DNA from: Simplicispira hankyongi
GTDB taxonomy: Bacteria; Pseudomonadota; Gammaproteobacteria; Burkholderiales; Burkholderiaceae_C
Assembly (NCBI RefSeq): GCF_003570885.1
Contig: NZ_QXJC01000001.1
Coordinates: 806,001-870,000 of the forward strand
Reading direction: 5' to 3'
DNA: 64,000 nucleotides
The position numbers were made by a program, and so were the translations under genes. A model generated the notes under the pieces. It did no database searches. It saw only the letters and a list, made by a program, of their open reading frames with translations, and was not told where the DNA came from. Positions 11,122 to 19,466 of this stretch are shown here, piece by piece (within the stretch, counting starts at the first letter, position 1; each line of letters starts with the position of its first letter).

Positions 11122-12402
11122 TTAACGCCCACGCCGACGAGCACCTGAAGCGGAACGGGTGTCGCGGCGCTGCTCTTGGCGCTGACGTTTCAGGCTATCC
11201 AAGCCAATGTAGCCAACGGAGGTCTTCAACGGATCGGGTTGCGCTCCCGTAGCTGCGCTCTTGGCATTGGCTGGCTTGCGTCCAGAATTGGGCAGCGCCG
11301 CAGCGCCGTCGCGAGATCGGGTGCGTGTGTCGCGCCCTCCTGAACTGCCGAATCGCTGCCCAGGCCCGGCCGGCTGTCTGGGCGCAGTTGCCCCCGCTGC
11401 CTGCACCAACGCGCGAATGTCTCCTTCTCCGAGTTCAACAAAAGTGCCTCGGCGCAGGCCTTTGGGCAGCACCATGGCGCCGTAGCGAATGCGGATCAAG
11501 CGGCTGACCGCGTGTCCCACGCTCTCCAGCATGCGCCGAACTTCGCGATTGCGCCCTTCCGAGATGGTGACGCGGTACCAGCAGTTGGATCCCTCACCGC
11601 CACCTTCTTCGATAGTGCCAAATGCAGCCAAACCGTCGTCGAGCTGGACCCCGGCGAGCAGGCGCTCTTTTTCTTCCGCGCTCAACGCCCCCAGAACGCG
11701 CACCGCATACTCACGCTCCAGGCCAAAGCGGGGATGCATGAGCTGGTTGGCAAGCTCACCAGAACTGGTGAACAGTAGCAAGCCTTCTGTATTGAGGTCC
11801 AGCCTTCCTACGGATTGCCACTTCCCATGTTGCAGGCGCGGAAGTTTGCGAAAGACGGTTGGACGATTTTGTGGATCGTCGTGCGTTACCACCTCGCCAA
11901 CGGGCTTGTGGTATGCGATGACACGTGCAGGAGGAGGGTCAATGCGGTAGCGTATCGGCTTGCCGTTCACCTTGACCTGATCGCCATATTGAATGCGCTG
12001 GCCAATGTGGGCAGGCTCGTTGTTGACCGAGATTCGCCCCTCTAGGATAAGCTGCTCCATTTCCAGGCGCGAGCCCAAACCCGCTTGCGCCAAAACCTTG
12101 TGCAGCTTGGGCGTTTCCGTCTGAGGTGGCAAGACACGCTTGAAAACGGTATCTACCGCTTCGGTCGTGTCGGCGTCAAACTGCCCGGACACCACATCGG
12201 CAAAGACATAGCCCTCTGAATCAGGCTGTTGCGCATGCCGAGCACGTTGAACGCCACGCGCTACAGCGTTTCCACCCGCCCTTTTTTGCACGCTCTGCTC
12301 CTGTCCGGGCTCGGAATTCCCTAGTGCCGAAGCATCGGAAGAGGAAGGAGCGACAAAAGAGTCTGCCGGAAGTGCGCCCCTGGGGGCCTCGGGATGGTTC
12401 AT
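11122..12402 (-). CDS. rluB: 23S rRNA pseudouridine(2605) synthase RluB
   Basis: A 426-residue protein with an S4 RNA-binding domain (KLHKVLAQAGLGSRLEMEQL begins near residue 100) and an RsuA/RluB catalytic domain with GRLDLNTEGLLL, whose aspartate is the nucleophile, and a later RNREVRRM motif. It is extended by about 95 low-complexity residues at the N-terminus and by a basic Arg/Ala/Gly-rich tail ending ARRRGR, both common in Burkholderiales. It lies 27 bases after scpB, a frequent pairing. Confidence 0.92.
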   Translation of the reverse strand: MNHPEAPRGALPADSFVAPSSSDASALGNSEPGQEQSVQKRAGGNAVARGVQRARHAQQPDSEGYVFADVVSGQFDADTTEAVDTVFKRVLPPQTETPKLHKVLAQAGLGSRLEMEQLILEGRISVNNEPAHIGQRIQYGDQVKVNGKPIRYRIDPPPARVIAYHKPVGEVVTHDDPQNRPTVFRKLPRLQHGKWQSVGRLDLNTEGLLLFTSSGELANQLMHPRFGLEREYAVRVLGALSAEEKERLLAGVQLDDGLAAFGTIEEGGGEGSNCWYRVTISEGRNREVRRMLESVGHAVSRLIRIRYGAMVLPKGLRRGTFVELGEGDIRALVQAAGATAPRQPAGPGQRFGSSGGRDTRTRSRDGAAALPNSGRKPANAKSAATGAQPDPLKTSVGYIGLDSLKRQRQEQRRDTRSASGARRRGR

Positions 12403-12429
12403 ATAGGTACGACGTAGATAACGTGCTGC

Positions 12430-13044
12430 TTACTGACTGATAGCATCAGCTTGCCTAAACTCAGAAAATTCAGGTTGTTCCAAAGACACTCCCACGTGCG
12501 ACTGCACCGATGCATCCATGGCACTGAATGCATGTGGAAGATCAAGCTCAGGCAATTGGCTGAGCGACTGTAAGCCGAGATCGTCCAAAAACTGCCGTGT
12601 GGTGGCAAGCAATGCCGGCCGCCCCACCGTTTCGCGATGGCCAATCGCTTCAATCCATCCCCGATCCTCAAGCTGCTTGAGAATCAGACTGTTGACCGTG
12701 ACCCCACGCACCTCTTCGATGTCACCACGCGTCACAGGCTGGCGGTAGGCAATGATGGCCAGTATTTCCAATGCTGCCCGAGAATAGCGGGGCGGCTTTT
12801 CTGGATGGAGCCGATCAAGAAATTCGCGCATCGCAGGCCGCGACTGGAAGCGCCACCCAGAAGCGATTTGCACCAGTTCCAGACCACGCTGTGCCCATTC
12901 AAGTTGCAGGTCCTCAAGCAATTGCTTGATGGTGTCCGCTCCGATCGCATCGTCGAACAAAATACGCAGTTCGCGCACGCTAAGGGGCTGCTGCGCGCAA
13001 ATCAGGGCGGTTTCGAGAACCCGTTGGGCGTCCACCGTCATCAT
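12430..13044 (-). CDS. scpB: Segregation and condensation protein B
   Basis: The 204-residue product has paired winged-helix domains with the ScpB signature [16 protein letters not shown] and a second region [18 protein letters not shown]. ScpB works with ScpA and SMC in chromosome condensation. The ATG at 13044 begins [14 protein letters not shown] as in homologues; a longer reading to 13155 covers a promoter-like region and is not supported. The partner scpA is not adjacent in this window. Confidence 0.93.
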   Translation of the reverse strand: MMTVDAQRVLETALICAQQPLSVRELRILFDDAIGADTIKQLLEDLQLEWAQRGLELVQIASGWRFQSRPAMREFLDRLHPEKPPRYSRAALEILAIIAYRQPVTRGDIEEVRGVTVNSLILKQLEDRGWIEAIGHRETVGRPALLATTRQFLDDLGLQSLSQLPELDLPHAFSAMDASVQSHVGVSLEQPEFSEFRQADAISQ

Positions 13045-13135
13045 GGTCGTCGGCGTCTCCGGGAAATGGCTGCGCAGCGGCAGGTCAAAAAACAAATAGG
13101 GAATTTTTTTGGGAGGGGTGAGCGTGGTGCGCACG

Positions 13136-13151
13136 CACAGTGTGCACTGTG
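13136..13151. promoter_or_regulatory. Inverted repeat upstream of scpB
   Basis: A perfect 7-base inverted repeat, CACAGTG-TG-CACTGTG, lies about 90 bases upstream of the scpB start in a 190-base gap between rluD and scpB. It could be an operator or a short hairpin. No regulator is identified, and chance occurrence is possible. Confidence 0.3.
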
Positions 13152-13237
13152 TCAAACCCTGACCTCAAACAAAAAAACCGCTGACATGCAGGCTTGAGGC
13201 GCTTAATTGTAGTGCAATGCACCCAGGAACCGACGTG

Positions 13238-14248
13238 TCACATCCCTTGAAGACCCGCTGCACGCAAGGCACTCTGCATATCTGGGGGAAGGCAGGCGTC
13301 AAAAGAAAGCGGGCGCCCTTCCACTGGATGGTCGAACCTCAAATGAAAAGCGTGCAGCGCTTGGCGTGAAAGACCAAGGTCTGGTGTACCGCCATAGAGG
13401 ACGTCGCCCACGAGCGGTAAGCCGATATGCGCCATGTGCACCCGTATCTGGTGGGTTCGGCCTGTATGCAGGGTGCAGCGCACCAGGCAATGCGCCGGGC
13501 CTTGCTCCACCAGGCAAAGGTCGGTTCGCGCCGTCTTGCCCGCCTGCCGCGTCAGATCGACCACCGCCATACGCAGGCGGTTGCGCGGATCGCGGCCAAT
13601 GGCGGCGTTCTCCTCACGCTCCGCCGGCCCTTGCCAGCGTCCCTGTGCGATCGCAAGGTAGTTCCGATGCACTTGGCGCATGCCAATCATGCGCACCAAC
13701 ACGTCCATAGCAGCGCGTGTGCGCGCCACCACCATCAAACCACTGGTGTCCTTGTCAAGGCGATGCACGATACCAGCGCGCGGCACTTGCGCGGCACTGG
13801 CATCACGCCCCAACAAGGCATTTAATAGCGTTCCACTCCAATTGCCGGGGGCGGGATGCACCACCAAGCCTGCCGGCTTGTTGACCACCATCAGATGTGG
13901 ATCCTCGTAGATCACATCAAGCGCGATGTTTTCTGCACGAAACGCTTGGCTTTCCTGCGTGGGCCGCATTTCCAGTTCAATGCAATCACCCACTTTCACA
14001 CGCAGTGAAGGTTTGCGCAAAATTTGGTGGTTGACGCACACGGCGCCAGCAGCCACCAATTGCTGCAAGTACGAGCGCGAAAACTCGGGCACCTGCTGCG
14101 CCAAAGCCCGGTCAAGGCGCTCGCCATGGTGTGCACTGACTATTGCCAACCTGCGGACCTCAATGGAAGCCGGCGTGTCATCTGCTTCGTCGAGGTCTTC
14201 TTGCAAAACACTCGACACGAAAGCGCGCTCGTGCGCCGAAGGGGCCAT
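13238..14248 (-). CDS. rluD: 23S rRNA pseudouridine synthase RluD
   Basis: A 336-residue protein with an S4 domain (GERLDRALAQQVPEFSRSYL begins near residue 42) and an RluA-family catalytic domain containing HRLDKDTSGLMV with the nucleophilic aspartate. RluD modifies helix 69 of 23S rRNA. It starts four bases after nlpD and is likely co-transcribed with surE-pcm-nlpD. That slot is often occupied by rpoS in other proteobacteria. Confidence 0.94.
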   Translation of the reverse strand: MAPSAHERAFVSSVLQEDLDEADDTPASIEVRRLAIVSAHHGERLDRALAQQVPEFSRSYLQQLVAAGAVCVNHQILRKPSLRVKVGDCIELEMRPTQESQAFRAENIALDVIYEDPHLMVVNKPAGLVVHPAPGNWSGTLLNALLGRDASAAQVPRAGIVHRLDKDTSGLMVVARTRAAMDVLVRMIGMRQVHRNYLAIAQGRWQGPAEREENAAIGRDPRNRLRMAVVDLTRQAGKTARTDLCLVEQGPAHCLVRCTLHTGRTHQIRVHMAHIGLPLVGDVLYGGTPDLGLSRQALHAFHLRFDHPVEGRPLSFDACLPPDMQSALRAAGLQGM

Positions 14249-14252
14249 TCGA

Positions 14253-15164
14253 TCAACGGGCCGGCAGGTAGCGCGCGGGATCGACAGGTTTTCCTTGGCG
14301 GCGGATTTCGAAATGGAGTTTCACCCGATCAGAATCTGTGCTGCCCATTTCGGCAATTTTCTGGCCCCGGCGCACTGTCTGGTCTTCCTTGACCAGCAGC
14401 GTTCGATTGTGGGCATAGGCCGTAAGAAAAGTATTGCTGTGCTTGAGGATGATGAGGTTTCCATAGCCTCGCAAGCCCGCTCCCGCGTACACCACGCGCC
14501 CGTCGGCCGCAGCCAGAATGGCGTCGCCACTCTTACCCCCAATATCCAAGCCTTTGTTGTGTGCTTCGTCAAAACCCGCAATCAAGCTACCGCTCGAAGG
14601 CCAGATGAAGCTGGTACCGTCTTCAGCGGCGGCTGCGCCCGCCACCGCAGGCGCTGCAGAAGCAGTAGCTACAGCAGGTGCTGCCGATGCCGATGCCGAT
14701 GCCGATGCCGATGCCGATGCCGAAGGCGGCTGCGACTGCGCGGGCGCTCCTGCGGCCACCGGGGCGACTGAAGGTGGAGCGACAGGGCGCGTGACCACCC
14801 CCGGATTGGCTTGCGCAGCATTTGCGACACCTGGGGGCGTTACCCGAAGCACCTGGCCTACTTCGATCAGATTGGTATTTTCTATCTGATTCCAGCGCGC
14901 AATATCTTTCCAGCTTTGGCCCGTGTCGAGGCCAATCCGAATGAGGGTATCCCCCGGTTTGACAATATAGGTGCCAGGACGCGCGACGTTGTCTTGTTGA
15001 GTGGTGGTCGTAGGCGAAACCACTACTGCAGCCACGGGAGCAGACGCCGCAGCCGTCCCCCTGTCTTCCACCGGGGCACGCGTCATTCGAGTGCTGCATC
15101 CTGCGAGCGTCAAACCGGCAATCAACAGGGAAATCCCTAGAACACGAACACGCGAAACCAGCAT
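14253..15164 (-). CDS. nlpD: NlpD-like LysM/M23 lipoprotein
   Basis: The 303-residue protein has a lipoprotein signal (LTLAGC, cysteine near residue 22), a LysM domain (GTYIVKPGDTLIRIG) at about residues 65-110, a Pro/Ala/Ser linker containing a run of alternating Ala-Ser, and a C-terminal M23 peptidase fold (HNKGLDIGGKSGDAILAA). The final canonical metal-ligand histidine is replaced in a way typical of NlpD/EnvC activators (LHFEIRR remains). It probably activates amidases during cell division. It lies 12 bases after pcm and 4 before rluD. Confidence 0.9.
   Translation of the reverse strand: MLVSRVRVLGISLLIAGLTLAGCSTRMTRAPVEDRGTAAASAPVAAVVVSPTTTTQQDNVARPGTYIVKPGDTLIRIGLDTGQSWKDIARWNQIENTNLIEVGQVLRVTPPGVANAAQANPGVVTRPVAPPSVAPVAAGAPAQSQPPSASASASASASASAAPAVATASAAPAVAGAAAAEDGTSFIWPSSGSLIAGFDEAHNKGLDIGGKSGDAILAAADGRVVYAGAGLRGYGNLIILKHSNTFLTAYAHNRTLLVKEDQTVRRGQKIAEMGSTDSDRVKLHFEIRRQGKPVDPARYLPAR
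14683..14722. repeat. Hexanucleotide tandem repeat inside nlpD
   Basis: Six exact copies of GCCGAT in tandem plus an imperfect seventh (GCCGAA). On the coding (minus) strand they encode Ala-Ser repeats in the linker between the LysM and M23 domains. Because the unit is six bases, gain or loss of copies keeps the frame and only changes linker length. Confidence 0.9.
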
Positions 15165-15176
15165 AAGTATTTTCCT

Positions 15177-15965
15177 TCAACCAAGACCCGATTTTAGGGG
15201 TACGAAATGCACGGGCTCGAGCAAGGTTTGCGTAAAGCCTTGCGCTGAGCGATCAATGACCAGCAGAGACTGAGTTCCAGAAGCGTCGGCAATCGGCGCC
15301 ACCAATCGCCCACCCACCGCCAGCTGCTCGCACCAGGCAGGCGGCAAGGCCGCTCCACCAGCAGCCACCAAAATGCCGGCATAGGGAGCGCCAGTGGGGA
15401 AACCCAAGGTTCCATCCCCCAAGAGCAGATGCACATTGGCAAGGCGCAACGGCCGCAAGTTGGCACGGGCACGCTCATGCAATCCGCGAAGACGCTCGAT
15501 GCTGTAGACCTCCCGTGCAAGCCTGCTGAGCACCGCAGCTTGATAGCCACAGCCCGTGCCGATTTCAAGTATGCGGCCTAAGCCATTGGTGCGCGCACCA
15601 GGCGCCCCAAGAAGAAGCTCCACCATTCTGGCGACTACGCTGGGCTTGGATATGGTTTGTCCAAGGCCAATCGGCAAACTGGTGTCCTCATAGGCCTGGT
15701 TGGCCAATGCAGAATCAACAAAGCGGTGTCGTTCCACCGCGCGCATGGCCTTGAGCACTTCAAGGTTGGCCACGCCCCCTGCCGCAAGGCGCTCAATCAT
15801 GCGCTCACGTACGGCGGACGAATCGAGGCCGACGCCCGCAGGGGCTACCGTTGACGCCCATGAGGCAATGCGGCGCGGAGCCGCAGTCGAACTGTGTGCT
15901 GGCACTGAAGCGCCTTTTGGAGACGCCGCGATGCGTGCAGGGAATCCCGGTCGGCGCTGGTTCAT
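15177..15965 (-). CDS. pcm: Protein-L-isoaspartate O-methyltransferase
   Basis: A 262-residue protein with the Pcm signature: [22 protein letters not shown] and the SAM-binding motif [15 protein letters not shown]. It repairs isoaspartyl residues in aged proteins. The ATG at 15965 overlaps the surE stop (ATGA) and begins [14 protein letters not shown]; about 50 N-terminal residues precede the conserved domain, as in relatives of this family. Order surE-pcm-nlpD is the standard stress-survival cluster. Confidence 0.94.
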   Translation of the reverse strand: MNQRRPGFPARIAASPKGASVPAHSSTAAPRRIASWASTVAPAGVGLDSSAVRERMIERLAAGGVANLEVLKAMRAVERHRFVDSALANQAYEDTSLPIGLGQTISKPSVVARMVELLLGAPGARTNGLGRILEIGTGCGYQAAVLSRLAREVYSIERLRGLHERARANLRPLRLANVHLLLGDGTLGFPTGAPYAGILVAAGGAALPPAWCEQLAVGGRLVAPIADASGTQSLLVIDRSAQGFTQTLLEPVHFVPLKSGLG

Positions 15966-16765
15966 GCCGCTTCCGAAGCACCTGCACCATGCGCGCTGGT
16001 ACCCCACTGCGCGGCACTCTGGGCCCAATACCGAAGATTGTCATGATCGGTAAGGTCAACCTTCAGAGGCGTCAGCGCCACATGGCCGTGCGCAGTGGCA
16101 TGGAAGTCGGTCCCTTCGGTATCGTCCTTGGCAGCACCGGCACTGCCGATCCAGTACATCGTGTCGCCGCGAGGGCTCTCTTGCACAATCACGCGCTCAG
16201 CGGAATGGCGACGCCCCAGCCGACAAATTTTGAGCGAACGCATGGCATCGAGCGGCAAATTGGGCATGTTCACATTGAGCAGCCAGGGCGGCTGACCCGA
16301 CAGGCTGCCTGCCGTCAGCTGCTGCACGATCTCAGTTGCCTTGGCAGCCGCTGCCTCAATTTCGCCCCAACCTTTATCGACCTGTGAAAACGCAATCGCC
16401 GGGATACCAAACAAGTAGCCTTCCATGGCCGCGCCCACCGTGCCTGAATAAATCGTGTCGTCACCCATGTTGGCGCCGTTGTTGATCCCCGAAACGATGA
16501 GGTCGGGCCGATAGTCAAGCAGACCTGTCAGCGCGATATGCACGCAATCAGCGGGCGTGCCATTGACGTAGCGAAAACCGTTCGAAGCGGTCTGCACATA
16601 CAGAGGCGCGTGCAAAGTCAATGCGTTCGATTTGGCGCTGTTGTTGTGCTCGGGCGCCACCACCTCGACTTGCGCTACGCGCGCCAGCGCCGCATGCAGC
16701 GCCACGATGCCGGGCGCCTGAAAGCCGTCATCGTTGGAAATCAGTATCTTTAGGGTGCTGGGCAT
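15962..16765 (-). CDS. surE: 5'-nucleotidase SurE
   Basis: The 267-residue protein begins at an internal ATG at 16765 with [14 protein letters not shown], the metal-binding SurE N-terminus, and continues with [20 protein letters not shown]. SurE dephosphorylates nucleoside monophosphates. The ribosome binding site is weak. A longer reading to 16894 would run into the divergent oxidoreductase and adds residues unlike SurE, so I reject it. Confidence 0.94.
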   Translation of the reverse strand: MPSTLKILISNDDGFQAPGIVALHAALARVAQVEVVAPEHNNSAKSNALTLHAPLYVQTASNGFRYVNGTPADCVHIALTGLLDYRPDLIVSGINNGANMGDDTIYSGTVGAAMEGYLFGIPAIAFSQVDKGWGEIEAAAAKATEIVQQLTAGSLSGQPPWLLNVNMPNLPLDAMRSLKICRLGRRHSAERVIVQESPRGDTMYWIGSAGAAKDDTEGTDFHATAHGHVALTPLKVDLTDHDNLRYWAQSAAQWGTSAHGAGASEAA

Positions 16766-16888
16766 CGGCTGTGGATTGTAGGCTGCGCACCGCGACCAAA
16801 GCCCCACCCCAAACGCCGTCGCTACCGAGACATTCACACCCTCAATGCCCACCCTATCATCGCGATTTGTCGAATCAGGAGACATCCC

Positions 16889-17863
16889 ATGCACGCTTGG
16901 CTATGCACCCAACCCACCGGCGTCGAAGCCCTCCAATGGACACAATTGCCTACACCGGTGCCAGGTCCCGGTCAGGTGCTCATCGAAATCAAGGCAGCGA
17001 GCCTGAACTTCCCTGATCTGCTGATCGTGCAGAACAAGTACCAGATGAAGCCAGCCTTGCCATTTGTACCTGGCTCGGAATACGCAGGTGTGGTGCAGGC
17101 CGTGGGGCCGGATGTCACCCATCTCAAACCAGGACAAAGTGTTGCCTGCCTGTCGGGCACCGGTGGCTTCGGGACCCACACGCTGGCGCCCGCGGCGCTG
17201 TGCATGCCCCTGCCCGACGGGTTTCCCCACGTGGACGCGGCGGCCTTCATCATGATCTATGCCACCTCCTGGCACGCACTGGTGGACCGCGCAGCGCTCA
17301 AAGCGGGCGAGACGGTGCTGGTACTCGGGGCAGCGGGCGGCGTGGGAACCGCCGCCATCCAGATCGCCAAGGCCATGGGCGCGCGGGTGATCGCAGCAGC
17401 CTCCACCGATGAAAAATGCGCCTTGTGCCGGTCACTCGGGGCCGACACCACCATCAACTACAGCACCGAGGACTTGCGGGACGCCATCAAAAAAGCGACC
17501 GACGGCAAAGGGCCGGACGTGATTTACGACCCGGTGGGCGGCGACTTCGCCGAACCGGCGTTTCGCTCGATTGCCTGGCGCGGCCGTTACCTTGTGGTGG
17601 GCTTTGCCTCGGGTCCGATTCCCTCCCTGCCCCTCAACCTCCCCTTGCTCAAGGGCGCATCGCTGGTGGGCGTGTTCTGGGGCGAATTTGCCAAACGCGA
17701 GCCCAAGGCCAATGCGGCGATGATGGGGGAGTTGGCACAGTGGTATGCGCAAGGCCGCATCAAGCCCGTGATCGACCGCACCATGCCGATGGCAGAGCTG
17801 CCGGCAGCCTTTGCCCGCATGGGTTCGCGCGCGGTTCAGGGGAAGCTGGTACTGGTGAACTGA
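16889..17863 (+). CDS. NADPH:quinone oxidoreductase-like zinc-independent alcohol dehydrogenase family protein
   Basis: A 324-residue medium-chain dehydrogenase/reductase: GroES-like N-terminus (VLIEIKAASLNFPDLLI), then a Rossmann domain with AGETVLVLGAAGGVGTAAIQ. Zinc-binding cysteines of classical alcohol dehydrogenases are absent, which fits the quinone oxidoreductase branch (QorA/NQO-like). It probably reduces quinones or activated alkenes with NADPH; the substrate is unknown. It is divergent from surE with a 123-base shared upstream region. Confidence 0.85.
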   Translation: MHAWLCTQPTGVEALQWTQLPTPVPGPGQVLIEIKAASLNFPDLLIVQNKYQMKPALPFVPGSEYAGVVQAVGPDVTHLKPGQSVACLSGTGGFGTHTLAPAALCMPLPDGFPHVDAAAFIMIYATSWHALVDRAALKAGETVLVLGAAGGVGTAAIQIAKAMGARVIAAASTDEKCALCRSLGADTTINYSTEDLRDAIKKATDGKGPDVIYDPVGGDFAEPAFRSIAWRGRYLVVGFASGPIPSLPLNLPLLKGASLVGVFWGEFAKREPKANAAMMGELAQWYAQGRIKPVIDRTMPMAELPAAFARMGSRAVQGKLVLVN

Positions 17864-17906
17864 CGCTTTCCTGCTCCAGAAAGCACGTTGCCCCTTGCGG
17901 GCATGT

Positions 17907-17926
17907 CACACTCGCGTGTCTTTTTT
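17907..17926 (+). terminator. Weak terminator-like hairpin after the quinone oxidoreductase gene
   Basis: A short ACAC-TCGC-GTGT stem is followed by C and six T residues, 40 bases after the stop codon and just before the next gene. The stem is only four to five pairs, so termination would be partial at best. Confidence 0.35.
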
Positions 17927-17939
17927 CAGGTGATGGTTC

Positions 17940-19466
17940 ATGGCTGAGCGGAATCCTTCGGACCTTGCGCGCGAAACGTTGAAACAACTCGCTGTTCGAC
18001 GCATGGCGCCTACGCCAGATAATTTTCGCAATATCTACGACGAAATCGCGGGCGTTCGCAGTCCGGCGCCTTTCCCTGAAGGGCCGCTGCGCCAAATTTT
18101 GCGTGTGGTCCCTGGGCAAACCCCAGTGCAGCGACGATTGCTGGACCAGTTTGAAAAGGCGGTCGGCGCAAACGACTGGACGGCGCTCCAGGCCGTCATG
18201 GTCGGGTACGCCAAACTCGGTTTGGGCGGAGCTTCGATCGCTGAATCGGCACAGGCAGCCCAGCCAGCAATTGTGCTGCCAGACGATCTTGCCGAGCAGA
18301 TTGCCCGGATGGTGGACAACACGCTTGCCGGGCTGAGCACGGACGACACGCGGGTCCACCTGCTCGGCGATCAGCTGGTGCAGTTCCTGCGCTCCCCCTC
18401 TCCTCCCGCCAGTACCCTGCAGTTGATGCTGGCCAACTTCAGCTTCCGGCTCTCCTTTGCCACGGAAGACCAGGCTGCGGTGCGCAATTTGCTGCTCGAA
18501 CTGCTGCACATGGTGTTCGAAAACATGGCGGCATTGAGCGTGGACGATCGCTGGCTGGCTGGCCAGACCGAGGCCCTGGTACAAGCCACGGCGCAGCCGC
18601 TGACGCTGCGCCGGTTGGACGACGTGCAACGCCGCCTCAAAGACGTCATCTTCAAGCAGACCGAGGCCAAGGGCCGGATGGTGGAAGCGCAGGAGCAGAT
18701 GAAGGAGATGCTGAGCGCCTTCATCGAGCGCCTGGGCACGATGACCGAAGCCAGCAGCATCTACCATGAAACCATGGAGGGTTGCGCAGAGAAAATTGCC
18801 CGTGCCAGCACACTCGAAGAGATTGCACCCGTGCTCAAGTTGGTCATGGGCACCACACGCTCGATGGCGCTCGACAGCCGCGCAGCGCACGACGAACTGC
18901 ACGAGTTGCGCCAGCGCGCCCAGGACAAGCACGACGAATTGGTGCGCCTGCAGCAAACACTCGACCAGGTGAGCCTGCAGGCACGCCACGACCCCCTTAC
19001 CGGCTCGCTCAACCGCAAGGGGCTGGACGAAGTGCTCGAGCGTGAAATCTCGCGTGGCCGCCGCGCGGAGACGCCGCTGTGCATAGCGCTGCTCGATGTG
19101 GACAATTTCAAGCAGATCAACGACCGCCTTGGCCATGCGACGGGCGATGCAGCACTGGTGCACCTGGCCGATGTGGTGCGCTCGGTCATGCGACCGCAAG
19201 ACATGCTGGCGCGCTACGGCGGAGAGGAATTCGTCCTTGTGCTGCCTGACACGGCGCTGGCGTCCGGGATTGAGGCCATGCAGCGCCTGCAGCGCGAGCT
19301 GACCAAGAATTTCTTCCTCAAGGACAACGAAAAGCTCCTCATCACCTTCAGTGCCGGGGTGGCCGAACTGGCGGCCAGCGAAGACAGCGACGGGGCGATC
19401 AAGCGGGCCGACCAGGCGATGTACCTGGCCAAGCGCCAGGGCAAGAACCGTGTCGTTGCCGCTTGA
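17940..19466 (+). CDS. Soluble diguanylate cyclase (GGDEF)
   Basis: A 508-residue protein with no obvious membrane segment. Residues 1-335 are a helical domain of unknown function with coiled-coil-like stretches (QTEAKGRMVEAQEQMKEMLS). The C-terminal GGDEF domain has DPLTGSLNRKGLDE, the active-site GGEEF near residue 428, and the inhibitory I-site RPQD five residues before it, so it should make cyclic di-GMP with product feedback. Its stop overlaps the start of the phosphatase gene by four bases, which implies co-translation. Confidence 0.88.
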   Translation: MAERNPSDLARETLKQLAVRRMAPTPDNFRNIYDEIAGVRSPAPFPEGPLRQILRVVPGQTPVQRRLLDQFEKAVGANDWTALQAVMVGYAKLGLGGASIAESAQAAQPAIVLPDDLAEQIARMVDNTLAGLSTDDTRVHLLGDQLVQFLRSPSPPASTLQLMLANFSFRLSFATEDQAAVRNLLLELLHMVFENMAALSVDDRWLAGQTEALVQATAQPLTLRRLDDVQRRLKDVIFKQTEAKGRMVEAQEQMKEMLSAFIERLGTMTEASSIYHETMEGCAEKIARASTLEEIAPVLKLVMGTTRSMALDSRAAHDELHELRQRAQDKHDELVRLQQTLDQVSLQARHDPLTGSLNRKGLDEVLEREISRGRRAETPLCIALLDVDNFKQINDRLGHATGDAALVHLADVVRSVMRPQDMLARYGGEEFVLVLPDTALASGIEAMQRLQRELTKNFFLKDNEKLLITFSAGVAELAASEDSDGAIKRADQAMYLAKRQGKNRVVAA

